Part shown: positions 43,703 to 51,839 of the stretch, one piece after another
Position numbering within the stretch: the stretch's first letter is position 1
How the letters are laid out: the number at the start of each line of letters is the position of its first letter
Assembly (NCBI GenBank): GCA_002840535.1
Contig: PHBH01000009.1
Span: 62,001 to 126,000 of the forward strand
Direction of reading: 5' to 3'
Length of the DNA: 64,000 bases
Source: Deltaproteobacteria bacterium HGW-Deltaproteobacteria-15
GTDB lineage: Bacteria; Desulfobacterota; DSM-4660; Desulfatiglandales; HGW-15
Program-made: the position numbers and the translations under genes
Notes under the pieces: generated by a model
What the model was told of the DNA's origin: nothing
Database searches by the model: none
Seen by the model: the letters and a program-made list of their open reading frames with translations, nothing else

Positions 43703-44734
43703 ATGAATCAACATCAACAACCGGTGCTCAGATTGGAAAATGTGTCCAGAACGTACAGGAGCAGGTCCATTTTCAAGCGGAGGGACCGGGCGCCGGTCAG
43801 GGCTCTCAACAAGGTTTCTCTCGAAATCGCCGATGGTGAAATCCTGGGATTGGTTGGCGAAAGCGGAAGCGGCAAGACGACATGCGGCCGGTTGATAGTC
43901 AAACTGGAGGAGCCTCAGGAGGGTGTGATCTCCCTTGACGGCGTGCCGATCACGGGTCTGAAAGGAAGCAGGCTTCGGGAGTATCGTCGAAAGGTGCAGA
44001 TGATCTTCCAGGATCCCTACCAGTCATTGAACCCTCAGCTTTCCATCCTGGAGTCCATTTCAGAACCTCTTACCATACACCGGATCGGAGACAGGAAACA
44101 AAGAAGGGAAAAGGTTTTGAACGTCCTTCGAGATGTGGGGCTTTCCCCTCCTGAGCGGTTCATCTTTCGTTACCCTCATCAGTTGAGCGGGGGTCAAAGG
44201 CAGCGGGTGGCGATAGCACGTGCCATGGTCCTGAAGCCTGAGGTAGTGGTCGCCGATGAACCGACGTCCATGCTGGACGCTTCCTATTCCGCCCAGATAT
44301 ACAATATTCTCCTCGACATGAGGGATCGACTCCACGTGAGTATCCTGTTCATCACCCATAATCTTGCTGCGGCCAGGTATCTCTGCGATCGCATAGCCGT
44401 CATTTACAGGGGCAGTATCATGGAGATCGCACCTGCCGCGGAGGTGATCGAGCGTCCGAAGCATCCTTACACCCAGGCACTGATCGATGCGCTCCCGAAG
44501 TTCGGCATGGGGGAAGAGAGGAGCAGATTCAACTCTCTCCTGCTCACGGAAAGAGAGAGGGCTTCCATATCCAGCTGCCTCTTCTTCGAGAGATGCGCTC
44601 GTGCAAAGGAAAGGTGCGGCCGGGAGGCGCCTTCTCTGGGTTGTTTAGCGCCTGGTTGCAGCGTCGCCTGCTTCCACGCTGAAGCCGAATCGATCGGAGG
44701 AAACAAAGCCGACCAATGCTGTTACGGCATCTAG
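43703..44734 (+). CDS. ABC transporter ATP-binding protein (DppF/OppF-like)
   Basis: This 343-residue ATPase has Walker A 'GESGSGKTTCG', Q-loop 'MIFQDPYQSLNPQ', signature 'LSGGQRQRVAIA', Walker B 'VVVADEPTSMLD', and H-loop 'LFITHNLAAARYL'. A C-terminal oligopeptide motif carries cysteines ('SSCLFFERCARAKERC'). The start ATG lies 5 bases after the previous stop. Its last codons overlap the start of the following ATP-grasp gene (18 bases), which ties that enzyme to the transporter operon. Confidence 0.94.
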   Translation: MNQHQQPVLRLENVSRTYRSRSIFKRRDRAPVRALNKVSLEIADGEILGLVGESGSGKTTCGRLIVKLEEPQEGVISLDGVPITGLKGSRLREYRRKVQMIFQDPYQSLNPQLSILESISEPLTIHRIGDRKQRREKVLNVLRDVGLSPPERFIFRYPHQLSGGQRQRVAIARAMVLKPEVVVADEPTSMLDASYSAQIYNILLDMRDRLHVSILFITHNLAAARYLCDRIAVIYRGSIMEIAPAAEVIERPKHPYTQALIDALPKFGMGEERSRFNSLLLTERERASISSCLFFERCARAKERCGREAPSLGCLAPGCSVACFHAEAESIGGNKADQCCYGI

Positions 44735-46155
44735 AGGATGCGGCTGCGATCTTTTCGTCCCTCAAGGGTACTCTTGTGGGCGTGGGAATGACAGCTTATT
44801 CCCGGATTATCCCCTCCTTCTTCTGCAAGAGCTATCATATCGTCGCCCTCAGGAAAACGGGAGATCTGCACGTTCTCAGAGAAAAAACCCGGGTCTTCTG
44901 CCTGGAAGAGGAACTCGGAAGTGCGGTCAAAGAAGAGGGTTTTCAATCGGCGAGACTCCTGGCCCATCCCCTCACCCGGGAATACCTGAGATCCCTGCCC
45001 GATCCAAAATACCTTTTACTATACCAGAACTATCCTGAACTCGAACACCTTGCCCGGGAAGAGAATTGGGTGCTTCTTGCAAATCCCCCCGATCTCCGGA
45101 CCCGGACAGGATCGAGATCCTTTTTCAACGACCTTCTCCAGCGTCTCAAGCTGAATACCGCGGAAGGATTCCTGGTTCCCATTGAGGAATTATGGTCTCA
45201 TGAATACCGCTACTGGGCAGAGAACGTGGGCCCAAAATTGGCTGTGCAGCTGCCGGAAGTCCGCATGGGAGGAGGCAGAGGGACTTTCTTCATCTCCTCG
45301 GAACCGCAGTTCCAGGCTCTTCAGGCGCGGTTGGAAAGGAGAAGCTGGCGCGGGTCCAGGCTTGAAACCATGACAGTGCGCAGATTCGTTGAAGGTACCC
45401 CTGCCAGCGTCGCTCTTTGTATCACGGGCAAGGGGATTCTCTTCTCTCGCCTCCAGACCCAGCTCCTGGATCTTCCATTCAGCAGGGCCATCCCTGAAAA
45501 CGGGGTGTTCTGCGGGCACTCCTGGGACGATGCTCAATTTCCTGCTCCTGTTCGAGATGAGATTCCGGCTCAAACCGGTCCCATTGGAGAGCACATGAGC
45601 CGAATGGGATACCGCGGAATACTTGGAATCGATCTTGTCCTCGAAAAGGGGACAGGCAGGATCTACCCCATGGAAATCAACCCAAGGCTTACCGGCGCTT
45701 TCCCAATGCTTTCGCAGCTCCATCTCGGCAGGGGTCTCATTCCCATGGAGATCTTTCACCTGTTGGAATTTCTGGGCCTTCCCTATGAGGCCGACTTTGT
45801 TTCCATAAACCGGGAATATGCAGAGCCCGTGAAGGGAAGCCACATGCTCCTCTTCCTGATGAACGGCCGTGGACTGAAAAGCCCCCACCTGAAGGGAGGG
45901 TTGTACGAGCTGGATTCGCCTGGCGAAGTTGCGGGTTTCGTGAAGCCCGCAATGGACTACCGGGACATCGCGAATGACAGGCAGTTTATCGTTATCGACG
46001 GCCCGCCGGACGAGGACCTTGGGTCCGGTGACCCGCTTTACAGACTATGCAGACTCCTTTTCAACCATCCTCTGGACGGGAACAAAAGCGAAGAGATGAG
46101 CCGGGCTCTCAAAGCCGCAAAGTGGGTTCGTAATCAGATACTCCAGAGTCATTGA
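44716..46155 (+). CDS. ATP-grasp domain protein of unknown specificity
   Basis: This 479-residue protein's N-terminal ~110 residues form a Rossmann-like part ('LVGVGMTAYSRIIPSFFCKS'). Residues ~120-350 are an ATP-grasp domain: 'AVQLPEVRMGGGRGTFFISS' glycine-rich ATP loop, 'ETMTVRRFVEGTPASVALCI', and 'GIDLVLEKGTGRIYPMEINP' plus 'RLTGAFPML' with the metal-binding Glu, Asn and Arg. The ~120-residue C-terminal domain is unassigned. The ATP-grasp core is of the carboxylate-amine ligase type (CPS large-chain/L-amino-acid ligase-like). The start is within the preceding ATPase gene, so it is translationally coupled. The substrates are unknown, but it is the third ATP-grasp ligase in this operon. Confidence 0.8.
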   Translation: MLLRHLEDAAAIFSSLKGTLVGVGMTAYSRIIPSFFCKSYHIVALRKTGDLHVLREKTRVFCLEEELGSAVKEEGFQSARLLAHPLTREYLRSLPDPKYLLLYQNYPELEHLAREENWVLLANPPDLRTRTGSRSFFNDLLQRLKLNTAEGFLVPIEELWSHEYRYWAENVGPKLAVQLPEVRMGGGRGTFFISSEPQFQALQARLERRSWRGSRLETMTVRRFVEGTPASVALCITGKGILFSRLQTQLLDLPFSRAIPENGVFCGHSWDDAQFPAPVRDEIPAQTGPIGEHMSRMGYRGILGIDLVLEKGTGRIYPMEINPRLTGAFPMLSQLHLGRGLIPMEIFHLLEFLGLPYEADFVSINREYAEPVKGSHMLLFLMNGRGLKSPHLKGGLYELDSPGEVAGFVKPAMDYRDIANDRQFIVIDGPPDEDLGSGDPLYRLCRLLFNHPLDGNKSEEMSRALKAAKWVRNQILQSH

Positions 46156-46184
46156 TTCGGTTATCTTGAAATGATGACGAAATC

Positions 46185-46224
46185 GTGACCTTTTCGGAGA
46201 AGACTACCCCGGGACCCGCTTTAA
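46185..46224. repeat. diverged second copy of a 38-base element (first at 13663-13700)
   Basis: 'CGTGACCTTTTCGGAGAAGA' then CTACCCCGGGACCCGCT matches the element upstream of the HDAC-like gene, with a few substitutions. Here it lies 20-50 bases before the N-formylglutamate amidohydrolase-like start, in a regulatory position. Confidence 0.5.
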
Positions 46225-46237
46225 GGAAATCGTAATT

Positions 46238-47026
46238 ATGCAGAAGAAACTTCCTTTTGTCATTTCCGCTCCTCACTGCTCAAGCCGAGTACCCCCCGAT
46301 ATCAGAAGATCGCTTGCGCTGACCGATCAGGAAATCGAAGAATCTACAGATATCGGGACAAAGGAGATCTTCGGCGCTTTGCCGGCATTGGGTGTGTTCT
46401 GCGCCTCCTGGAGCCGGCTGGCCATTGACCTGAACCGGGGTCCCGAGCAGCGTGACCGAAAGGGCGTTGTAGCCCACGTCGATTACAGCGGCCGCACCAT
46501 TTACAGGGAGGACGGTCTTCCGGGCACCGACGAGGTGGAGCGCAGGATTCGGGACTATTACTTCCCCTATCATCAGCAACTCAGGAGCGCTCTGGATCTG
46601 CCTGAGGCAGCGGGTCTCTTCGACTGTCACTCTCTTTTCGGCACAGGCCCCCCTGAGGCGCCTGACCCGGGAGAGACAAGGAGGGACATTACCCTGAGCA
46701 ATAACGGGGATGAGGAGGGATTTGCCGTGCCGGAGCTCGGGAGTGCCACATGTCCGGCAGGGTTGCTGAACGCAATCAAAGGAACATTCGAGGATTCAGG
46801 TTTCTCCGTTTCACTGAATCGTCCTTACAAAGGCGGCTACATCACCACGCATTATGGCCGCACCCTTTTTGAAAAGGGAAAAATGGCTCTTCAAATAGAG
46901 ATCAACCAGGACCTTTATTGCGCGCCCGGAACACTCGAGCTCGCGCCTGACAAAGTCAAGGAGGTACGTGAGAGAATCAACCACGTCTTCACAAAGATTG
47001 GAATGATGACAGCAAAGCACGGGTGA
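46238..47026 (+). CDS. N-formylglutamate amidohydrolase family protein
   Basis: This 262-residue protein belongs to the FGase/HutG-like family of zinc amidohydrolases, which release formate and glutamate from N-formylglutamate or hydrolyse related amide bonds. 'VISAPHCSSRVPPDIR' has the metal-binding His; 'STDIGTKEIFGAL', 'SRLAIDLNRGPEQRD', 'AAGLFDCHSLFG', 'YKGGYITTHYGR' and 'ALQIEINQDLYC' complete the core, with His and Glu ligands. AAGGAAATC precedes the ATG. No histidine-degradation genes lie nearby; instead the gene closes a ligase/peptide-transporter cluster, suggesting it trims an N-acyl or peptide product. Confidence 0.87.
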   Translation: MQKKLPFVISAPHCSSRVPPDIRRSLALTDQEIEESTDIGTKEIFGALPALGVFCASWSRLAIDLNRGPEQRDRKGVVAHVDYSGRTIYREDGLPGTDEVERRIRDYYFPYHQQLRSALDLPEAAGLFDCHSLFGTGPPEAPDPGETRRDITLSNNGDEEGFAVPELGSATCPAGLLNAIKGTFEDSGFSVSLNRPYKGGYITTHYGRTLFEKGKMALQIEINQDLYCAPGTLELAPDKVKEVRERINHVFTKIGMMTAKHG

Positions 47027-47071
47027 AATGCCGGGAAGGGTTTGCCCATTGATTATTGGCCGAGCATCCAT

Positions 47072-48274
47072 ATGTTATTCACTATGAACGTGATCTCTAG
47101 GATATTGATGGAGTCATGGTGGCTGGTTCAAGAGTCATCGATCTATATGATAATCGGGATACTCGTTGCCGGTCTGCTACGGGTTTTTCTCCGTCCTGAA
47201 GCGGTTTCCCGGCACCTGGGGGAAGGCCGTTTCTCCTCCGTGTTCAAGGCCGCACTGCTGGGGATACCTCTTCCACTTTGTTCCTGCGGGGTTCTGCCGG
47301 CTGCAGCATCGCTGAAGAAGCAGGGCGCCAACAACGGCGCACTCACCGCCTTTCTCATTTCCACGCCTGAATCGGATATTGACGCCATAGCCCTGACCTA
47401 TGCCCTCACGGACCCGATCCTGACCGTGGCGAGGCCGGTCGCAGGATTTGCGACGGCTGTGGGGGCGGGAATAGCGGAGAATCTGCTCCATCACCAGAAG
47501 GTCGGCACGAAAAAATCGCCGGATCTGAGTTGCCCTGTCGACGGCTGTTGCGATGGAATCGATTGTTTGCCGGAGGAGCATCGGAGACATCATACAGCCG
47601 CCGAAAAACTGAGGGCTGGGCTCGATTTTGCCCGGAAAGATCTCTGGAACGACATCGCAGTCTGGTACTTCGCGGGGGTGCTCGTCGCAGGAGCAATAAC
47701 GGTTGCCGTGCCATCGGATCTGATGGTTCGCTATCTCGGCGGTGGTTTCTATTCCATGCTCATCATGCTCATTGCGGCAGTTCCGTTCTATATCTGCGCC
47801 TCGGCATCGACTCCTATTGCGGCAGCCTTGATACTCAAAGGAGTCAGCCCGGGGGCGGCCCTGGTTTTTCTCCTGGCAGGACCGGCCACAAACATCACTT
47901 CCATTACCGTCCTCCTGAAGATCATGGGAAAGAAAGCCACGATGGTCTATGTCGCCAGCATCGCGGTATTCACCCTGGCTTCCGGACTCCTTGTTGACGA
48001 GATCTATCGGTTCTGGGGGGTCTCGGCCCAGGCAATGGTAGGAACCGCTTCGGAGATCATTCCTGTGTGGATCAAGATTGCTGGGGCTCTGTTGCTGATC
48101 GGGCTCTCCGTCCGGCCAATCTATAACGCCTTACGATCGAGGGTTATGAGGTTCAGGGGAAAGACAGAAGCCGCAAACTGCGGGTGCGGGTCAGCAATTT
48201 GCAGTATCGATGAGCTCCCGATGGCGGCATGTGGCTGCTCCGATACGCACTCTGGTATAGCCTCCAGCAAATGA
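47072..48274 (+). CDS. YraQ/SO_0444-type permease (heavy-metal efflux family)
   Basis: This ~400-residue integral membrane protein has 8-10 helices. The first half holds 'IPLPLCSCGVLPAAASLKKQ', the family signature with a Cys-Ser-Cys. A hydrophilic loop carries 'SCPVDGCCDGIDC' and 'HRRHH', likely metal ligands. The second half holds 'VPFYICASASTPIAAALILK' and 'FLLAGPATNITSI'. The cytoplasmic tail has 'ANCGCGSAICS' and 'MAACGCSDTHSG'. Such proteins have been implicated in Cu/Zn or arsenic efflux. The start is uncertain (ATG 47072 or 47084; an upstream TTG is open). It follows the amidohydrolase but may be independent. Confidence 0.83.
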   Translation: MLFTMNVISRILMESWWLVQESSIYMIIGILVAGLLRVFLRPEAVSRHLGEGRFSSVFKAALLGIPLPLCSCGVLPAAASLKKQGANNGALTAFLISTPESDIDAIALTYALTDPILTVARPVAGFATAVGAGIAENLLHHQKVGTKKSPDLSCPVDGCCDGIDCLPEEHRRHHTAAEKLRAGLDFARKDLWNDIAVWYFAGVLVAGAITVAVPSDLMVRYLGGGFYSMLIMLIAAVPFYICASASTPIAAALILKGVSPGAALVFLLAGPATNITSITVLLKIMGKKATMVYVASIAVFTLASGLLVDEIYRFWGVSAQAMVGTASEIIPVWIKIAGALLLIGLSVRPIYNALRSRVMRFRGKTEAANCGCGSAICSIDELPMAACGCSDTHSGIASSK

Positions 48275-48331
48275 GCAACGGTTTTTCAGCTTACGGCGTC
48301 GCATCTCTCCAATACATTGAATGGGTCGACA

Positions 48332-48658
48332 CTAGTTCTTCTCTTTTCCCACCACCAGACCGTTTTTGAAATTGACCACGTGGCCTTCCGGGTAATGATA
48401 ATGAACCGTCCACCGGCCGTGGCGCCGTTGCTCTTTCCTCAAATCCTGCGGCTTCCCAAGAAGAGACAAGACCTGCTTCTCGGCCATGCCGTTCGTCACG
48501 GTTTCGAAATTCTCCTTGCTGAATCGGATATCGGCATATTCTCCCATTTGATCGAGAGATATCGGCTCATCACGGTAGCGCAGCTCCTGAGCATCCGCCG
48601 AAACCGAAAAAGTCAGTACCATTGCCGTGCACAGTGCTAACAACAATTTCCTAGGCAT
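48332..48658 (-). CDS. small secreted SmpA/OmlA (BamE-like) domain protein
   Basis: This 108-residue exported protein has a signal peptide ('KLLLALCTAMVLTFSVSADA'). A BamE-like domain follows, with 'TVTNGMAEKQVLSLLGKPQD' and 'WTVHYHYPEGHVVNFKNGLV'. It lacks the lipobox cysteine of true BamE lipoproteins, so it is probably a soluble periplasmic relative. The start at 48658 follows GAGGAG; the frame opens further upstream without support. It is convergent with the permease gene. Confidence 0.78.
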   Translation of the reverse strand: MPRKLLLALCTAMVLTFSVSADAQELRYRDEPISLDQMGEYADIRFSKENFETVTNGMAEKQVLSLLGKPQDLRKEQRRHGRWTVHYHYPEGHVVNFKNGLVVGKEKN

Positions 48659-48772
48659 TGTCTGCTCCTCAACCAATTCAATCCAACATCCCATGAGGCA
48701 GGATTGACATTATTTCCTTCTGCACTTATTCTCAAGAGAATTTGAAATCCTCCTTGACGAAATTTGATCCCT

Positions 48773-49717
48773 GTGAACCGTTACCGTGACTATAACACCT
48801 ACCTTAGAGGAATCTTCGGAGAGCGGGTTCAGAAGATTCCCCTGGACGCAGGGCTGAGCTGCCCCAACCGTGACGGCACTCTGTCCCGCAACGGATGTAT
48901 ATTTTGCGACCGGAAGGGATCCGGTTCAGGGGCAATGATTGACCGGTCCATGTCCATTGAGGACCAGATCCTTTCAGGCATTGTTCACGCACGGCATCGA
49001 TATGGGGCGCGCAAGTTTATTGCCTACTTCCAGTCGTTCACCAATACATATGGACCGCTCGACCGTCTAAAGGTTCTTTACGACTCGGCCCTGTCTCTCC
49101 CGGAGATGGTAGGATTGTCTGTCGCGACCAGACCGGATTGTGCGGATCCGGGGGTCATGGGACTCTTACGCTCCTACGGCGACAGATTTCTCGTGTGGGT
49201 GGAATTCGGGCTTCAATCGGCCCATAATGAAACATTGAAGAGGATCGGCCGGGGTCATGACGTGGCCGCTTTTGAAAAGGCGGTCATGAGCGCTTTGCGT
49301 TTTCAACTGAACGTATGCGCTCACGTGATCCTGGGATTGCCCGGAGAAAACAAGAACATGATGCACGAGACCGCCCGCTATCTGGGGCAGATCCCGATCA
49401 ATGGTGTGAAAATCCATCTCCTTTATGTTGTGAAAGGGACCCCATTGGCGACCCTCTACGAAAGAGGCGAGTTCCGGTGCCTGGAAAGAGAGGAATACGC
49501 AGAACTGGCTGTGGACTTCCTTGAACTGCTCCCCCCTGAAATTGTCATTCAGAGACTAACGGGAGACCCCTTCGGAACCGATTTGTTAGCGCCTGAATGG
49601 GCCCGGGAGAAAGGGGCAAATCTTCAACTGATTAAAGAGAAAATGGAGGAGAGACAAACGTGGCAGGGGAAAAAACACGAAAAATCTATTGCTCGGAGAT
49701 CCAGTACAAGAAGCTGA
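48773..49717 (+). CDS. radical SAM protein (YhcC/TIGR01212 family)
   Basis: This 314-residue protein has N-terminal 'IPLDAGLSCPNRDGTLSRNG' then CIFC, the unusual spaced three-cysteine 4Fe-4S motif of the YhcC family. 'SVATRPDCADPGVMGLLRSY', 'FGLQSAHNETLKRIGRGHD' and 'HVILGLPGENKNMMHETARY' are also family motifs. The reaction is uncertain in characterised relatives; RNA or sulfur chemistry has been proposed. The GTG at 48773 gives the best N terminus; a TTG at 48764 is possible. Its 3' end overlaps the alkyltransferase gene by 58 bases, so the two are co-transcribed. Confidence 0.85.
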   Translation: MNRYRDYNTYLRGIFGERVQKIPLDAGLSCPNRDGTLSRNGCIFCDRKGSGSGAMIDRSMSIEDQILSGIVHARHRYGARKFIAYFQSFTNTYGPLDRLKVLYDSALSLPEMVGLSVATRPDCADPGVMGLLRSYGDRFLVWVEFGLQSAHNETLKRIGRGHDVAAFEKAVMSALRFQLNVCAHVILGLPGENKNMMHETARYLGQIPINGVKIHLLYVVKGTPLATLYERGEFRCLEREEYAELAVDFLELLPPEIVIQRLTGDPFGTDLLAPEWAREKGANLQLIKEKMEERQTWQGKKHEKSIARRSSTRS

Positions 49718-50187
49718 GGGTCTATTTCGCATCATCTGAGAAAGGTGCGGTCATGGTCGAAATGAGGTTGGCCGAAACCTCTGAAGATTGCGTTTCCTAT
49801 TTCAAAGATCTTTTTCCGGACAGCCCGCTTGAGAAGAACCGGGAAAAGAATGGTCCTCTGATCGATGCGGTGCAAGCTGCATTGGCCAATAGCCCGGTGC
49901 CGGAGAGGATCCCTTTGGACGTGACCGGTACGGCTTTTCAAATGGCGACGTGGAGAGCAATCGCACGGATCCCTTATGGAACAACGAAAACCTATGCAGA
50001 AGTTGCTCGCATGGTGGGAAAGCCGTTCGCGGCGAGAGCCGTGGGTCAGGTAATGGGACGCAATCCCCTCCCCCTCTTTTTTCCCTGACACAGAGTGGTA
50101 GCCGCCCGTGGGATCGGCGGCTTCACAAGCGGCCTGGAGTTGAAGAGGTATCTTCTGGACCTGGAGCAAGGAAGGTCTGAGAAATGA
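49660..50187 (+). CDS. ogt: O6-alkylguanine-DNA alkyltransferase with in-frame TGA at the active site (probable selenoprotein)
   Basis: This DNA-repair protein transfers alkyl groups from O6-alkylguanine to its own active-site residue. The frame is open from GTG 49660 (after GGAGGAGAG) to TGA 50185-50187, 175 residues, except for an in-frame TGA at 50086-50088. That codon is residue 143, in 'NPLPLFFP-[TGA]-HRVVAA', where the family invariably reads PCHRV; it replaces exactly the nucleophilic cysteine codon. Downstream sequence keeps the family pattern ('GIGGFTSGLELKRYLL'). The HTH 'PYGTTKTYAEVARMVGK' and 'RAVGQVMGRNP' are intact. Flanking conservation and a SECIS-like hairpin favour selenocysteine insertion; a nonsense mutation or assembly error (TGC to TGA) is the alternative. 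No selenocysteine machinery genes lie in the window. Confidence 0.82.
50095..50126 (+). promoter_or_regulatory. SECIS-like hairpin downstream of the in-frame TGA
   Basis: GCCGCC (50101-50106) pairs with GGCGGC (50116-50121) around a 9-base loop CGTGGGATC, whose GT lies at 50108-50109. Below, A50100 pairs with T50122, T50099 is bulged, and GTGG (50095-50098) pairs with TCAC (50123-50126) with one G-T pair. The loop GT lies 20-21 bases after the TGA. A bulged U in the stem and a GU in the apical loop at this distance are features of bacterial SECIS elements. Confidence 0.65.
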
Positions 50188-50190
50188 CGG

Positions 50191-51132
50191 CTAGGTCATG
50201 CTCTCAAGAAAAGTCTTTAGACCCTTGAGATCCCCCACATTATAGGTCTTGACCTTGCTTTCACGAGGGAGTGTTTTCTTCAGAAGGCCGGTGAGCACAT
50301 TCTTCGGCCCCACTTCCACGAAGATATCTACCCCTTCTTTTAGCATCTTGAGCATGATGTCATGCCACCTGACCGGCTGTACAAGCTGGTTTGACATGAT
50401 GTCTTTTATTTTCTGGGGGTCGGTCTCTTCGCCGGCCGTGGCGTTGAAAAGGATCTGGCTCTCCGGTTTACGGAAGGTGATACCCTGCATGAAGTCCCGG
50501 AATTCCTGAACTGCATTCTTCATCAGGGGACTATGCCAGGCGCCGCTGACATTGAGAGGAATCGCCTTGGCTCCCTTTTGCTTCAGGAGTTCGATTGCAT
50601 ACGCAAGGGGTTCCTTTTGACCCGTAATCACGATCTGCTGGGCCGTATTGTGGTTCGCGACGGCCACCACGCCCTTTTCTGCTGCGATTCGAACTACCTC
50701 GTCTACCTGCTTGATCGATAACCCCATGACCGCCGCCATGGAACCGGGGTTCCGATCAGCCTCTCTCTGCATCAACTCCCCTCTCTTCCTGGAAAGAAGA
50801 ATCGCATCAGATTCGTTGATGACCCTTGCAGCTGCCAGTGCGGCATATTCTCCCAGGCTGTGCCCTGCGGATACGGCTGGTCTGATGTTCGATTCCGCCA
50901 GAGCGGAAAGGCAGACAAGATTTACCGTCGTAAGAGCCGGCTGGAGATTGACGGTCTGCGTCAACTCGTCCATAGGGCCTTCAAAGCAGAGTTTGGAGAT
51001 GGGTCTTGGCGAGAGTTTGTCCAGATTATCGAAGAGGCCTTTGGAATGGGGAAATCGCTCAGCCAGGTCATGGCCCATCCCGATGACCTGTGAACCCTGA
51101 CCCGGAAAAAGAAAAGCTATTTTCCCATGCAT
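50191..51132 (-). CDS. fabD: malonyl-CoA:ACP transacylase
   Basis: This 313-residue enzyme loads malonyl groups onto acyl carrier protein for fatty acid synthesis. Motifs: 'FLFPGQGSQVIGMGHDLA' (oxyanion Gln), 'AGHSLGEYAALAAA' with the nucleophilic Ser, 'AAVMGLSIKQVDEVV', 'QIVITGQKEPL', and 'PLNVSGAWHSPLM' with the catalytic His. The length is normal. No other fab gene is adjacent. It converges on the alkyltransferase gene with a 3-base gap. Confidence 0.95.
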   Translation of the reverse strand: MHGKIAFLFPGQGSQVIGMGHDLAERFPHSKGLFDNLDKLSPRPISKLCFEGPMDELTQTVNLQPALTTVNLVCLSALAESNIRPAVSAGHSLGEYAALAAARVINESDAILLSRKRGELMQREADRNPGSMAAVMGLSIKQVDEVVRIAAEKGVVAVANHNTAQQIVITGQKEPLAYAIELLKQKGAKAIPLNVSGAWHSPLMKNAVQEFRDFMQGITFRKPESQILFNATAGEETDPQKIKDIMSNQLVQPVRWHDIMLKMLKEGVDIFVEVGPKNVLTGLLKKTLPRESKVKTYNVGDLKGLKTFLESMT

Positions 51133-51247
51133 AGGAATGCCTTCCTTCCCTGAAACCGGTTATTTTTCATTACGCAGATGGGTTCGCTTCATAGACCCAA
51201 GCCGATGTATCTGCACGGTCTTTATTGAGAATCTGCGTTGACCCATT

Positions 51248-51793
51248 TTATTTCTGCGGTTCGCCGAATCTTTGATGCACCAGTTGCTCAAGCATGATGT
51301 CGTACTCCCGTGAACCCGGGACCAGAGACTTGTTATTGGAAAGCTGCTGCAGGATTTCGTTTTCGGCCCTCGTAAAATCTGCGTTTACCTGGTTCACGAT
51401 ACCGTTTACGACTTTGTAGATTTCCTGATCCGTCCCATAGACCTCTATGACACAGGGGTCATTGATGACGACCTCCAGAATAAATTGTGTCATATAGAGA
51501 GCAATGGGATTGGGGCGCTGCACCAAGTCCCGAAGGGGGGCTACAAAATACTTGAACTCGAATTCGTTGGTCTTCTGAAACTTCTTCAAACCTTTCAGGA
51601 GCAACTCGGACAAGGCCGCCGGGTCACTGGTCTCAATGACCCGTTCCATCATAACCGTTTGATGCAGTCTCTTTTGAATCTGCTGCAGTTTGAATTTAAA
51701 AAACCTGTCACGTTGAAAGACTTCCTGTCTTTCCTTCCTCTCCAATCGGTCCAGAATTTTATCCTGGACCCTTCCGCTATCGAATGTTCTCAT
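51248..51793 (-). CDS. conserved-looking hypothetical protein
   Basis: I do not recognise this 181-residue soluble protein. The N terminus is strongly charged and helical ('KILDRLERKERQEVFQRDRF', 'KFKLQQIQKRLHQTVMMERV'), suggesting a coiled coil to about residue 55. The middle contains 'EFEFKYFVAPLRDLVQRPNP' and 'YMTQFILEVVINDPCVIEVY'. The C terminus is 'NADFTRAENEILQQLSNNKS'. There are no membrane segments and a single cysteine. It precedes fabD on the same strand, 115 bases away, and follows the FmdB-like gene. Confidence 0.65.
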   Translation of the reverse strand: MRTFDSGRVQDKILDRLERKERQEVFQRDRFFKFKLQQIQKRLHQTVMMERVIETSDPAALSELLLKGLKKFQKTNEFEFKYFVAPLRDLVQRPNPIALYMTQFILEVVINDPCVIEVYGTDQEIYKVVNGIVNQVNADFTRAENEILQQLSNNKSLVPGSREYDIMLEQLVHQRFGEPQK

Positions 51794-51839
51794 GCTTCTC
51801 TTTTTCTTTTCGTCTGGATTTGCAGGGAGGCTCTCTCAA

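Noticed and set aside
46238..47026. Assigning the amidohydrolase to histidine degradation (hutG)
   Set aside because: No other hut gene is present; it belongs to a ligase/transporter operon.
49660..50088. Reading the alkyltransferase as a simple truncated 142-residue gene or pseudogene
   Set aside because: The frame after the TGA is conserved to the family's end and the TGA falls exactly on the catalytic residue. Kept as the alternative explanation, not the main call.
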